A stretch of 64,000 nucleotides of DNA from Bacillus weihaiensis (GCF_001889165.1 NZ_CP016020.1:1338501-1402500); one strand, 5' to 3'; counted from the first letter of the stretch, positions 37,129 to 44,095 are shown. Notes: a model not told the origin generated them from the letters alone. Translations and numbers: made by a program.

Positions 37129-37326
37129 ATGAGCCTTAAAAACAGGGTTAAGGAGCTGCGAGCAAGATTTGATTTAACTCAAGAGCAGCTGGCTAAGAAA
37201 GTTGGGGTAACACGACAAACGATTGCTTCAATTGAGAAAAGCTCTTATACTCCTTCATTATTTTTGGCACTGAAGATTTGTGAGGTTTTTCATTCGAAAG
37301 TAGAAGACGTATTTTGGATTGAGTGA
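37129..37326 (+). CDS. Small XRE-family HTH regulator
   Basis: A 65-residue Cro/CI-type protein consisting only of a DNA-binding domain: VKELRARFDLTQEQLAKKVGVTRQTIASIEKSSYTPSLFLALKICEVF. The SD AAGGTGAT sets ATG 37129. It overlaps the next membrane protein frame and probably represses its own two-gene unit. Such HTH/membrane pairs are common accessory modules. Confidence 0.85.
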   Translation: MSLKNRVKELRARFDLTQEQLAKKVGVTRQTIASIEKSSYTPSLFLALKICEVFHSKVEDVFWIE

Positions 37327-37340
37327 AAGGGGAGACGAAG

Positions 37341-37814
37341 ATGAAAAAAATGTTTCAACCAGCCATTTTAACTGTAATAACGATTATCCTTTTTGGTTGG
37401 GCAATGATTACTTTTTATGATGTTCATGGCCAATTTGCAAAGGTCTTAGAAAATCCAGAGCCTCCTTGGGAACTAACAATTAACTTTACTCCAATACTGA
37501 TCTTTTTCATTGTATGTACGCCAATAGCGATCTATCTTATTAAATATGGTAAGAATAAACACAATAGTATAAAAAAAGCCTTTCTGCTACCGCCGGAGCT
37601 GGAAGAAGCGGATGAAAGGGAACAACTTATCACAGCAAAAGCATGTAGAAACTCATACATTACGATGTGGTATATTGCTCCTATTGCTGCTCTTCTCATG
37701 AGTTATTATCCTTTTATCCAAGAGCAAATTCCATTTTATCCAATTATCATTATTTTAGTTTTACCATTGTCGCAGATTATAAGCTATTTTTATTCGTTAC
37801 AAAAGAATTTATAA
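37341..37814 (+). CDS. Four-helix membrane protein paired with the HTH regulator
   Basis: A 157-residue protein with membrane helices at about 6-25, 50-70, 108-125 and 130-150. The charged cytoplasmic loop is PPELEEADEREQLITAKACRNSY. The E-ADERE-- segment resembles DUF2178/DUF3169-type proteins encoded beside small XRE regulators. ATG 37341 has the SD AAAGGGGAG. The function is unknown. Confidence 0.7.
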   Translation: MKKMFQPAILTVITIILFGWAMITFYDVHGQFAKVLENPEPPWELTINFTPILIFFIVCTPIAIYLIKYGKNKHNSIKKAFLLPPELEEADEREQLITAKACRNSYITMWYIAPIAALLMSYYPFIQEQIPFYPIIIILVLPLSQIISYFYSLQKNL

Positions 37815-37884
37815 ATTCTAGAATTATCTTTAGAAGGAAAGTAACAAGACTTGCTTCTGAAATTTTAGTAACTATAGTCATTAT

Positions 37885-37985
37885 TTGCACGTAATAGCAG
37901 ATAAGCAAGAAAGGATAGAGCCGCTCTTCGGATACAGAAAGAAAAATAGGCACTTAATATTTGGCAAAGCCAACAATCTATATAG
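37885..37985 (+). repeat. Dispersed repeat, copy shared with 18475-18580
   Basis: Shares AAGAAAGGA, TACAGA-AGAA, GGCACTTA and AAAGC-CAATCTAT blocks in the same order with the gap before spoVAF. Confidence 0.5.
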
Positions 37986-37996
37986 TAATAGACAAT

Positions 37997-38118
37997 AGAG
38001 GCTAGGACAAAACAAAGAGCCAGGCACCCTCCGATACAATCTATTGTGTGCACTAGATAAATCAGTGCGTACATATAGTCGTTTCGATAAGGTGCCAGGC
38101 ACTTCTGTCCCAGCCTCT
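37997..38118. repeat. 122-bp dispersed element with 13-bp terminal inverted repeats, copy 1
   Basis: AGAGGCTAGGACA (37997-38009) and TGTCCCAGCCTCT (38106-38118) are near-perfect inverted repeats. Internal blocks GGACAAAACAAAGAGCC, ATTGTGTGCACT, GTGCGTACATATA and GGCACTTCTGTCC recur at 53184-53300. The right end overlaps the yqzG stop codon. Non-coding. Confidence 0.8.
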
Positions 38119-38440
38119 ACGCTTCAGGAACAACTTGAACTTTTTTAATTTCACCTGAATCCGAATCAAATGTTATAGTTGTGTATACGGAAAAATCATC
38201 CATACCTTCTCTTAGTGTAAAGCGGTACTGCTTTACAGTAATATCTGTTTTCTTTTTATCCCAAATCTTTTGTGAAAAGAGTACTTGGGACATTGGATAA
38301 CGCTTCTTCGTTTCTTTGACAGCAACATCTTCCCACGATTTTTGTGAAACTGCCTGGACTGTTGGGGAATGAGGCAGTGACGTAGAAAAAGCAACCAGAA
38401 ATATAGGTAAAGCAAGAATTAATTTTTTCACAGTTTCCAC
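38117..38440 (-). CDS. yqzG: DUF3889 secreted protein YqzG
   Basis: A 107-residue exported protein. Signal peptide to about residue 30 (LILALPIFLVAFSTSLPHSPTVQA), then the DUF3889 core with SWEDVAVKETKKRYPMSQVL, TVKQYRFTLREG and a C-terminal beta-hairpin. The fold is PepSY-like. It is adjacent to the matrix genes in B. subtilis too. Its stop codon lies in the terminal inverted repeat of the 122-bp element. Confidence 0.88.
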   Translation of the reverse strand: METVKKLILALPIFLVAFSTSLPHSPTVQAVSQKSWEDVAVKETKKRYPMSQVLFSQKIWDKKKTDITVKQYRFTLREGMDDFSVYTTITFDSDSGEIKKVQVVPEA

Positions 38441-38704
38441 CTACCTTCCTACATATTTTTACCAAGAGATAGGATTTCATACATTATTTGTGAGCTCTAT
38501 AGTAAGGTGAGGTTTTCAAACAGACATTCGCTATTTGAGACCTTTGACAAGTAATTAGCCTTCTGGGTGTTTCTTAGTATCATAACTTCCATTCTAATGG
38601 GCAAGTGGAAAAACTAAACACAGCCTAACAATAACGTAAAATATAGGACTCCATACAATTAAATTTAGAGTAAATCTGTAGTGATCATTTATGGTTATGT
38701 GGAC

Positions 38705-38842
38705 CTAGTTGGAAGGTTTTCGTGATGTAAAAAAATGGTGAATGTCTTCATATGACAAACCTAGCTGTCTCGCTTCTTCTATCAATAATAGCCATTCCTG
38801 ATCAAGTTCCTCTTGAAGCTCCATCTCTTTTACATCACCCAT
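38705..38842 (-). CDS. sinI: SinI-like antirepressor 1
   Basis: A 45-residue protein, too short for usual ORF lists. The SinI core EELDQEWLLLIEEARQLGLS is followed by YEDIHHFF, the helix that pairs with the SinR oligomerisation domain. No DNA-binding domain is present. ATG 38842 has the SD GGAGG. It lies 12 bp downstream of the SinR-like gene at 38855-39205 in the same transcript, an R-then-I order opposite to B. subtilis. Predicted to titrate SinR-type repressors. Confidence 0.88.
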   Translation of the reverse strand: MGDVKEMELQEELDQEWLLLIEEARQLGLSYEDIHHFFTSRKPSN

Positions 38843-38854
38843 TGGTCTTTCCTC

Positions 38855-39205
38855 CTATGAAAAATTATTTTCATTCCGTGATTTTTTAAAACGGAGAAAA
38901 TCAATAAATTCCTTAAAGTCATTTTTACTCATACCTTCTTTAATAGCATAATTTATTAATTGATGCCATTCTTGATCTTTCAGGATTTCATGTGGGTGAA
39001 TTAATGGCGAACGAGTACCAACTAATTCATGAACGTCGACTTCAAGAGTATTAGAAATTTTAGTTAAGAATTGGAGAGAAGGGTTTTTCTGGACGTCTCG
39101 TTCAATATAACTTAAGTATGACTTCGATACTCCTGAAAGCTCTGCTAGTTCACTTATTGAATAACCTTTTTCTTGCCTCAACTCCCTTAATCTTTTTCCA
39201 AGCAT
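38855..39205 (-). CDS. SinR-like repressor, paralog
   Basis: A 116-residue XRE regulator with the SinR architecture. HTH (LGKRLRELRQEKGYSISELAELSGVSKSYLSYIER) at residues 1-60 is followed by a linker and a SinI-like tail (DQEWHQLINYAIKEGMSKNDFKEFIDFLRF). ATG 39205 is chosen for the SD GAGGGG 9 bp upstream; the frame extends further without an SD. A GTTCTTT box at 39272 suggests auto- or cross-regulation. It is less like B. subtilis SinR than the protein at 40085-40417. Confidence 0.85.
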   Translation of the reverse strand: MLGKRLRELRQEKGYSISELAELSGVSKSYLSYIERDVQKNPSLQFLTKISNTLEVDVHELVGTRSPLIHPHEILKDQEWHQLINYAIKEGMSKNDFKEFIDFLRFKKSRNENNFS

Positions 39206-39271
39206 ATGTAAGACCCCTCGAATGTTTTTTATGTTGTAGTAGCTATACAGATTCATTATATAGCACGTAAT

Positions 39272-39278
39272 GTTCTTT
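39272..39278. promoter_or_regulatory. SinR-type box upstream of the SinR paralog
   Basis: GTTCTTT matches the SinR half-site GTTCTYT. It lies 67 bp before the paralog start. Confidence 0.45.
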
Positions 39279-39401
39279 AAAAAGTATTGATTTGGTATGT
39301 ATAAACTAGAAAAAACGTGAAAAGAATAGGAAAGTGTTCGTTATGTAGAAAAAATGGCTCTTTTTCTCTAATTTTATACGAAAATTCTGAAATGTTGGTA
39401 G

Positions 39402-39441
39402 TTGACTCGTTCTTTATAAAGAATTATATTGTTTAAAGAAC
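39402..39441 (+). promoter_or_regulatory. Promoter of the DUF5658 gene covered by SinR-type boxes
   Basis: TTGACT (39402-39407), an exact 17-bp spacer and TATATT (39425-39430). GTTCTTT lies inside the spacer within the palindrome TTCTTTATAAAGAA, and AAAGAAC (39435-39441) lies just past the -10. Binding here would block RNA polymerase. Confidence 0.75.
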
Positions 39442-39500
39442 GGACATAGAATATAGATGACTAATAGTGCTCATGGGAGAGGGACTGAAGGAGGAAAAAA

Positions 39501-39800
39501 TTGAAATTTTTCTTACATTACTTAGCCCTACTAAATATTATTGATGGAATTGCCACGTATATAGGCGTATCAAGTAAGTTAATAGAAGAAGCAAACCCTT
39601 TAATGAAAACTATTTTAGACACAGACCCTTACCTGTTCCTATTCGTTAAATTTGCTCTTTCATTCACTTTAATTTTCATTCTACTACTAAACAAAATTCC
39701 TGAGTATAGTATTGTGAAAATTGCCGCGGGACTTGGCTCTTTTGTTTACACGATTATCATCTGTTTTCATAGTGTATGGATTACGCAAGCACTCATCTAA
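39501..39800 (+). CDS. DUF5658 membrane protein
   Basis: A 99-residue protein with three or four membrane helices. The DUF5658 signature is FLHYLALLNIIDGIATYIGV with EEANPLMKTIL. TTG start with the SD GAAGGAGG. Its promoter carries SinR-type operators, so it is a predicted SinR-regulon member beside the matrix genes. It is followed after 39 bp by a zinc-ribbon gene. Function is unknown. Confidence 0.82.
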   Translation: MKFFLHYLALLNIIDGIATYIGVSSKLIEEANPLMKTILDTDPYLFLFVKFALSFTLIFILLLNKIPEYSIVKIAAGLGSFVYTIIICFHSVWITQALI

Positions 39801-39839
39801 GTAGGACTACATAATATGTCTATTTAAGAAGGTGTATAA

Positions 39840-40037
39840 ATGTACAGAAAAATTTGTAAGAGATGTAGCAATAAATCTTATAGCAGTTCAAAGTGTGTTA
39901 GGTGGATTTGTCCGTATTGTGGAGTTGACTTAAGGTATGAAAGTAGTACTGTAGTGGAGCATCGAATCAATATTGAAGAGCTTAATGAAAAGATCGGACA
40001 AATGAGAGGCAGACTTATCTATAAAAAACTTAGTTAA
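39840..40037 (+). CDS. Small zinc-ribbon protein
   Basis: A 65-residue basic protein. CKRC at residues 6-9 and CPYC at about 25-28 form a likely zinc ribbon. A charged C-terminal helix follows (INIEELNEKIGQMRGRLIYK). The SD is AAGGTG. Probably co-transcribed with the DUF5658 gene, since there is no intervening terminator. Family not recognised. Confidence 0.65.
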   Translation: MYRKICKRCSNKSYSSSKCVRWICPYCGVDLRYESSTVVEHRINIEELNEKIGQMRGRLIYKKLS

Positions 40038-40046
40038 AAAATAGAA

Positions 40047-40086
40047 AAGAGCAACGGTGAAGCGAAAAAGCTTCTCTGTTGCTCTT
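40047..40086. terminator. Bidirectional terminator overlapping the sinR stop codon
   Basis: AAGAGCAAC (40047-40055) pairs with GTTGCTCTT (40078-40086), inner GAAGC/GCTTC. It serves the zinc-ribbon gene and convergent sinR. Confidence 0.85.
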
Positions 40087-40417
40087 ATTTATGTTCGTTA
40101 TTAATTTTCCATTTATTAAATTCAAGAAATTCACGAAATTGATCCTTCGAAACACCAGAACTCATAGCATCCTGAACCAATTGAATCCAGTCATGATCAA
40201 GTTCCTTGGGATCACTTTCTTTTTCTTCATTAAGCAATGTATTTACAGAAACACCTAGCACCGAAGAAATCTTTTCTAGGAATTGAACAGAAGGGTTTGA
40301 TTGAAGGTTACGCTCAATAGAACTTAAATATGATTTTGCAACTCCTGCTCGTTCAGCTAGTTCGGAAAGAGATAAATTTTTCTGCGTTCGATATTTTTTA
40401 ATACGTGGGCCAATCAC
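40085..40417 (-). CDS. sinR: Biofilm master repressor SinR
   Basis: The closest match to B. subtilis SinR: 110 residues. The HTH is LSLSELAERAGVAKSYLSSIERNLQSNPSVQFLEKISSVLGVSVNTLL and the C-terminal oligomerisation domain is LDHDWIQLVQDAMSSGVSKDQFREFLEFNKW. GTG start at 40417 with the SD AAGGTGA. It is divergent from tasA across a 402-bp regulatory region full of SinR boxes, including one (GGAGAAC near 40479) before its own start. Its usual upstream partner sinI is missing here. Confidence 0.93.
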   Translation of the reverse strand: MIGPRIKKYRTQKNLSLSELAERAGVAKSYLSSIERNLQSNPSVQFLEKISSVLGVSVNTLLNEEKESDPKELDHDWIQLVQDAMSSGVSKDQFREFLEFNKWKINNEHK

Positions 40418-40478
40418 GTCAACTTCACCTTCCTTTGATAGACATATTATAACATATGTTGAACGGTTTGTTTTATAT

Positions 40479-40758
40479 GGAGAACGAAAATAAGGGAATA
40501 TATTTATTGAATATGCGCTTAAATGGTTAGTAATTCCATTGTTAAGGTATAAAAAAATAGATGTTCATTCAAAAGAACGATTTTGTTCTCAATAAATTAA
40601 AATAGTGAGATATTTAGAGATTAACAGAGCATAAATAAGGATTTTGTTCTTTATAAAGAAAAAATAGCGGAAAATGGTAGTTTTATTCCTTAAAAGATTA
40701 TTTTATACTCAATTTGTGAGATTCGTTAAAGAGAACAAAAGAGAACGACAACAAGAAC
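40479..40758. promoter_or_regulatory. SinR operator array upstream of tasA
   Basis: GTTCTYT-type half-sites: GAGAAC (about 40480), inverted AAAGAAC/GTTCTCA (40572-40591), palindrome TTCTTTATAAAGAA (40647-40660, identical to 39410-39423), and AGAGAAC at 40730 and 40740 plus AAGAAC at 40753. A -10-like TATACT lies at 40704-40709 with a poor -35. This layout predicts strong SinR repression of tasA. Confidence 0.75.
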
Positions 40759-40819
40759 GGTACTCTTTTCTGAACACTCAAATAAAAATAAAATTAGATG
40801 GAAAGAGGAGGAAACAAAA

Positions 40820-41413
40820 ATGAGTTTAAAAAAGAAATTAGGTTTAGGAGTAGCATCAGCAGCATTAGGTTTATCATTAATCGGTGGGGGTACATACGCA
40901 TTCTTTAGTGATTCTGCATATGCAACGGGAACTTTCGCAGCTGGCACATTGGATTTAAGTGTTGATCCAACAACAATTATTGATGTAGAGAATATCAAGC
41001 CAGGTGACACAATGCTTCGTTCGTTTGATTTGGTAAATGGTGGATCTTTAGATATCGCTTCCATTACATTGGATACTGATTACACTGTTACTGATGCAGG
41101 TAATGATAACGGAGAGGATTTCGGTGAACACATCAAAGTTAATTTCTTAATGAATGTAGATAAACTAGATGTACCTATTTATTCTACAACTCTCGCTGAA
41201 TTAAAATCTATGTCTCCTGATGTAATTGAAGGAAACATCTTCTCTGATTGGCTTGCTGAAAGAGGTGGAAAACTAGCTGCTGGTACTGAAGATAAGCTTT
41301 ATGTACAATATGAGTTTGTAGATAATGACGAAGATCAAAACGAATTCCAAGGAGACTCATTAGAGCTTACATGGACATTTAATGCAGAGCAAGGTGATGG
41401 AGTAGCAAAATAA
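40820..41413 (+). CDS. tasA: TasA/CalY-type matrix fibre protein (camelysin family)
   Basis: A 197-residue fibre-forming protein, closer in length and sequence to B. cereus CalY than to B. subtilis TasA. The N-terminal signal MSLKKKLGLGVASAALGLSL runs to a SipW-type cleavage region (GGGTYAFFSD). The mature domain has TFAAGTLDLSVDP, NIKPGDTMLRSFDLVNGGSL and the C-terminal FQGDSLELTWTFNAEQ. The SD GAGGAGG gives very strong initiation. First gene of the matrix operon, under the SinR operator array. Some family members were reported as M73 peptidases; fibre formation is the likelier role. Confidence 0.93.
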   Translation: MSLKKKLGLGVASAALGLSLIGGGTYAFFSDSAYATGTFAAGTLDLSVDPTTIIDVENIKPGDTMLRSFDLVNGGSLDIASITLDTDYTVTDAGNDNGEDFGEHIKVNFLMNVDKLDVPIYSTTLAELKSMSPDVIEGNIFSDWLAERGGKLAAGTEDKLYVQYEFVDNDEDQNEFQGDSLELTWTFNAEQGDGVAK

Positions 41414-41424
41414 TCAACGAATTT

Positions 41425-41458
41425 AAAGAGGGGTATGGGAGAGATTCCTGCCTCTCTT
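41425..41458 (+). terminator. Imperfect hairpin after tasA
   Basis: AAGAGG (41426-41431) pairs with CCTCTCTT (41451-41458) with partial inner pairing. A weak T tract suggests partial termination, favouring tasA over downstream genes. Confidence 0.5.
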
Positions 41459-41482
41459 ATATTATAAAAATACTCATTTATT

Positions 41483-41515
41483 CCTCAGAGTTTATAAGAC
41501 TTATAAATTCTGAGG
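41483..41515 (+). promoter_or_regulatory. 15-bp hairpin occluding the tapA ribosome-binding site
   Basis: CCTCAGAGTTTATAA (41483-41497) pairs fully (one G-U) with TTATAAATTCTGAGG (41501-41515) around a 3-nt loop. The 3' arm contains the only GAGG before tapA, so the stem should limit tapA translation or act as a processing site. Confidence 0.7.
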
Positions 41516-41516
41516 A

Positions 41517-42371
41517 GTGTTTGACTATAGCATAAAAAAGGATGTGGACAATATCCGATACTTACGAATAAAAAAATACAAGCGTCAGTCGAAGACATAT
41601 AAAGTAGTGGCACAGTTAGTAGCAATATGGTACATAATTATTTTCACATCATCATACTTGACATCATATACAACGGCTTACTTCAATGATAACGATCATG
41701 TCTCCTCTTCAATAAAGGCAGGGACATGGGATACAGATAGTGAGGACCAGTCTGAAAATGACAAAAGTTCATTAACCTTCACGAATGATAAAGACATAGT
41801 ATTGCAGTCGTGTACACCGGTAGAAATCTCAGCTGAAATAAAAAATACAGGTAATCAGGATATGAAAGGAACAACAGAGTTTGACGTTTATTATCATTTA
41901 GACGGTAATCCTAAAAAAGGAGAGAAAATTGATTCGGGAATAATTGAGCCTTTAAAACAAAATCAAAGCACTTATTTGAACTATTTGGCGGAAGAAGTGG
42001 GTCATTATAAATTTAAAGCATATCAGAGACCTAACCATGCAAATAAACCTGATGAAAGACAGGATTTATGGAGTGGTACCATCATTCTTTCATGTGAGAA
42101 CCAGGAGAATGAACATAATAAAAACACTGACAAAGGTAATAACTCAAAAAACAAAACGAATGGAAAGACAGAAACAATAGAAGAAAATGAAACACCAGAT
42201 TTGGAGGAAAAAAATACACAAGATGAAATTCCTTTAATAGAGGAACAACCATTACACAAAGAGGAAGAATCACAAGATGATCGTAATGTCTCGAATGGAA
42301 TAGTAGAACCGCATGTAGACCCGCTTAAACAGGAAGAAACTGAAATAATAGTAGAAACTGAACAAGAATAG
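41517..42371 (+). CDS. tapA: TasA anchoring/assembly protein TapA
   Basis: A 284-residue secreted matrix protein. The basic N-terminus (RIKKYKRQSKTYK) precedes a signal/membrane segment at about residues 30-50 and the SipW-type region TSYTTAYFNDND. A TapA core follows: CTPVEISAEIKNTGNQDMKGTTEFDVYYH, and GTIILSCENQ with a second Cys. The C-terminus (200-284) is a highly acidic low-complexity tail. GTG 41517 abuts the GAGG of the hairpin, so the start is uncertain; GTG 41544 is an alternative. In B. subtilis tapA leads the operon; here it is second. Confidence 0.85.
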   Translation: MFDYSIKKDVDNIRYLRIKKYKRQSKTYKVVAQLVAIWYIIIFTSSYLTSYTTAYFNDNDHVSSSIKAGTWDTDSEDQSENDKSSLTFTNDKDIVLQSCTPVEISAEIKNTGNQDMKGTTEFDVYYHLDGNPKKGEKIDSGIIEPLKQNQSTYLNYLAEEVGHYKFKAYQRPNHANKPDERQDLWSGTIILSCENQENEHNKNTDKGNNSKNKTNGKTETIEENETPDLEEKNTQDEIPLIEEQPLHKEEESQDDRNVSNGIVEPHVDPLKQEETEIIVETEQE

Positions 42372-42420
42372 GTATTTGTATCTTATGGAAGAAACTATTG
42401 AAGAGAAAGGTAGATAAAAA

Positions 42421-42999
42421 ATGAAATCAATAAAAATAAAAAAATTGGCTAGTAATATGGTAACTGTAGTTTTATTTTTAGCTTTAATTCTTATGGTATT
42501 CGTTGTTGTCACATCAAAAGCTTCTGGTGGAGAACCACAAATCTTTGGTTATCAACTCAAAACAGTCTTATCAGGTTCAATGGAACCAGGGATTAAGACA
42601 GGATCAATTATTGCTGTAAAACCTGGAGGAGATATGAGTAGATTTTCTGAGGGGGATGTAATCACTTTTAAGCAAGAAGAGAATGTATTAGTAACACATA
42701 GAATAACAGAGACAATAAAAAATGGCGACCAGGTTATGTACCGTACTAAGGGAGATAACAATGATTCTGAAGATATGGAACCGGTTCTTTCTGAAAATGT
42801 TGTCGCAGAATATAATGGATTTACAATTCCATACATTGGATATTTTATGGACTTCACTAATTCAAAAAATGGGGCATTTTTATTCATCATACCAGGTATA
42901 TTATTAGCTATTTATTCAGCATTTACAATTTGGAGTGCACTATCTCAAATTGAAGCCTTAAATAAAAAGGATTCTTCAAATGTTGAAAAAATCGTTTAA
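42421..42999 (+). CDS. sipW: ER-type signal peptidase I SipW
   Basis: A 192-residue signal peptidase of the Ser/His type that matures TasA and TapA. An N-terminal membrane anchor (residues 10-32) is followed by the nucleophile Ser at about 53 in LSGSMEPGIKTGS. His93 in VTHRI replaces the Lys of bacterial-type enzymes, TKGDNNDSED is present, and a C-terminal membrane helix lies at about 155-178. Third gene of the matrix operon. The SD is AAAGGTAG. Confidence 0.93.
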   Translation: MKSIKIKKLASNMVTVVLFLALILMVFVVVTSKASGGEPQIFGYQLKTVLSGSMEPGIKTGSIIAVKPGGDMSRFSEGDVITFKQEENVLVTHRITETIKNGDQVMYRTKGDNNDSEDMEPVLSENVVAEYNGFTIPYIGYFMDFTNSKNGAFLFIIPGILLAIYSAFTIWSALSQIEALNKKDSSNVEKIV

Positions 43000-43032
43000 G
43001 TAAGCTATTTCCAAATTGGAAGGGGTGAATAA

Positions 43033-43638
43033 ATGTCAAAGAAGGTATTATTCTTTCTTATGTTTTTTACTCTTATCATTATGATTGTTGCACCAATTAA
43101 TAAAATAGATGCTAAACAAAACGATTTAAACAAACTAGATCTATCACTTTCTCCGATTGATTTATCCTTTAATTTATCTAATATGAAGCCTGGTGATTGG
43201 TTAACCAGAGAATTAACAGTATTTAATAATAGTACTGAAGATTTTTACTATAATACATCAGTTCAATTACTATCAGGTTCGGAAAAATTATATAATGAAC
43301 TCTCGTTTATTGTGAAGGATTCAAATAGTGAGTTATACAATGGAAAACTTTCTGAATTTAAAGGTCTCTCCCCTAGAAGCTTATCAAAAAATGGTAATGA
43401 AAGTCTTACTTTTACAGTGGAATTTCCAACACATTTAGGAAATGAATTTCAAGGTCTTTCCAGTGAGATAGTCTTCAAATTTTATGTGGATCGAACAGTA
43501 GGAGTAGTACCGCTTGATGGAACGAGATTACCTGAAACCGCTACGAATTTCTATAATATACTATTTCTAGGTGGAATTTTATTCATTACAGGTCTCATAA
43601 TAAATTATGTTTTAGAAAAAAGAAGAGTAATGTATTAA
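43033..43638 (+). CDS. TasA-like secreted protein with LPETA cell-wall sorting signal
   Basis: A 201-residue protein ending the matrix operon. Signal peptide (KVLFFLMFFTLIIMIVAPINKIDA) is followed by a TasA/CalY-like domain (LDLSLSPIDLSFNLSNMKPGDWLTRELTVFNNST, then a C-terminal EFQGLSSEIVFKFYVD matching the FQGDSLELTWTF strand of TasA). The tail has LPETA at residues 166-170, a hydrophobic helix (175-193) and basic KRR, the layout of sortase substrates (LPxTA class). It may tether TasA fibres covalently to peptidoglycan. No sortase gene is in the window. SD GGAAGGGGTG. Confidence 0.75.
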   Translation: MSKKVLFFLMFFTLIIMIVAPINKIDAKQNDLNKLDLSLSPIDLSFNLSNMKPGDWLTRELTVFNNSTEDFYYNTSVQLLSGSEKLYNELSFIVKDSNSELYNGKLSEFKGLSPRSLSKNGNESLTFTVEFPTHLGNEFQGLSSEIVFKFYVDRTVGVVPLDGTRLPETATNFYNILFLGGILFITGLIINYVLEKRRVMY

Positions 43639-43751
43639 TAAAATGCAATGCTAGTTAAAGGAGTTAAGTTGACCATTCCAATTTAAGATAACTACAACTT
43701 TTATTAAATACTTTTAAATGTCGACTTATCATTCAAATAGTAAAAATAAAA

Positions 43752-43790
43752 AGCGTTTGAAATGAGATGTCTCATTTCAAACGCTAAATT
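43752..43790. terminator. Terminator between the matrix operon and sinI2
   Basis: Perfect 16-bp stem AGCGTTTGAAATGAGA/TCTCATTTCAAACGCT with a 2-nt loop. The T-rich tail is best on the minus strand, so it mainly ends sinI2. Confidence 0.85.
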
Positions 43791-43846
43791 TATGGAAAAT
43801 TATACAATTTATTTTTATAGTCATAATAGAAATGATATAAGTTTGA

Positions 43847-43984
43847 TCATACTCTTTTAGTAAGTAAAAAATCCTTTATCTCCTCCACACTAATCCCACA
43901 TTCCAAAGCCTCTAAAATCAGTTCAACCCACTCTTGGTCCAATTGTCCATCCTTCATAATTCTTTCCTTCATAACGGTTTCCAT
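43847..43984 (-). CDS. SinI-like antirepressor 2, riboswitch-controlled
   Basis: A 45-residue protein. QLDQEWVELILEALECGISV followed by EEIKDFLLTKRV is the SinI/SinR dimerisation segment, with no HTH. The SD AGGAGG lies 6 bp from ATG 43984. Upstream on the same strand is a c-di-GMP-I aptamer. It is convergent with the tasA operon and separated from it by a strong terminator. Predicted to bind and inactivate one or both SinR-type repressors encoded 4-5 kb away. Confidence 0.88.
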   Translation of the reverse strand: METVMKERIMKDGQLDQEWVELILEALECGISVEEIKDFLLTKRV

Positions 43985-44015
43985 AATTTCCTCCTAAAAT
44001 ACTAATTTGTATTCC

Positions 44016-44095
44016 AGGCAGCCCAGCCATCTTAGTGTGTATAGAACCACTGTAGATCTGTGACTTTGCGTCCCTATCTTTCAATAGGTTTGCCT
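44016..44095 (-). promoter_or_regulatory. Class-I cyclic di-GMP riboswitch (GEMM-I) upstream of sinI2
   Basis: Read on the minus strand, an 80-nt aptamer is bounded by P1 AGGCA/TGCCT. GGCAAACCTATTGAAAGATA is a GAAA-capped P2 hairpin (CCTAT/ATAGG). It is followed by the invariant GGGACGCAAAG, then the P3 arm closing with AAGATGGCTGGGCTGCC. These are the conserved elements of GEMM-I. The sinI2 SD is about 20 nt downstream. A short AATAC/GTATT stem precedes the SD, and ATTAGT there can pair with ACTAAT upstream of P1, a possible expression platform. A TATAAT -10 is near 44183 (minus). Confidence 0.9.
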
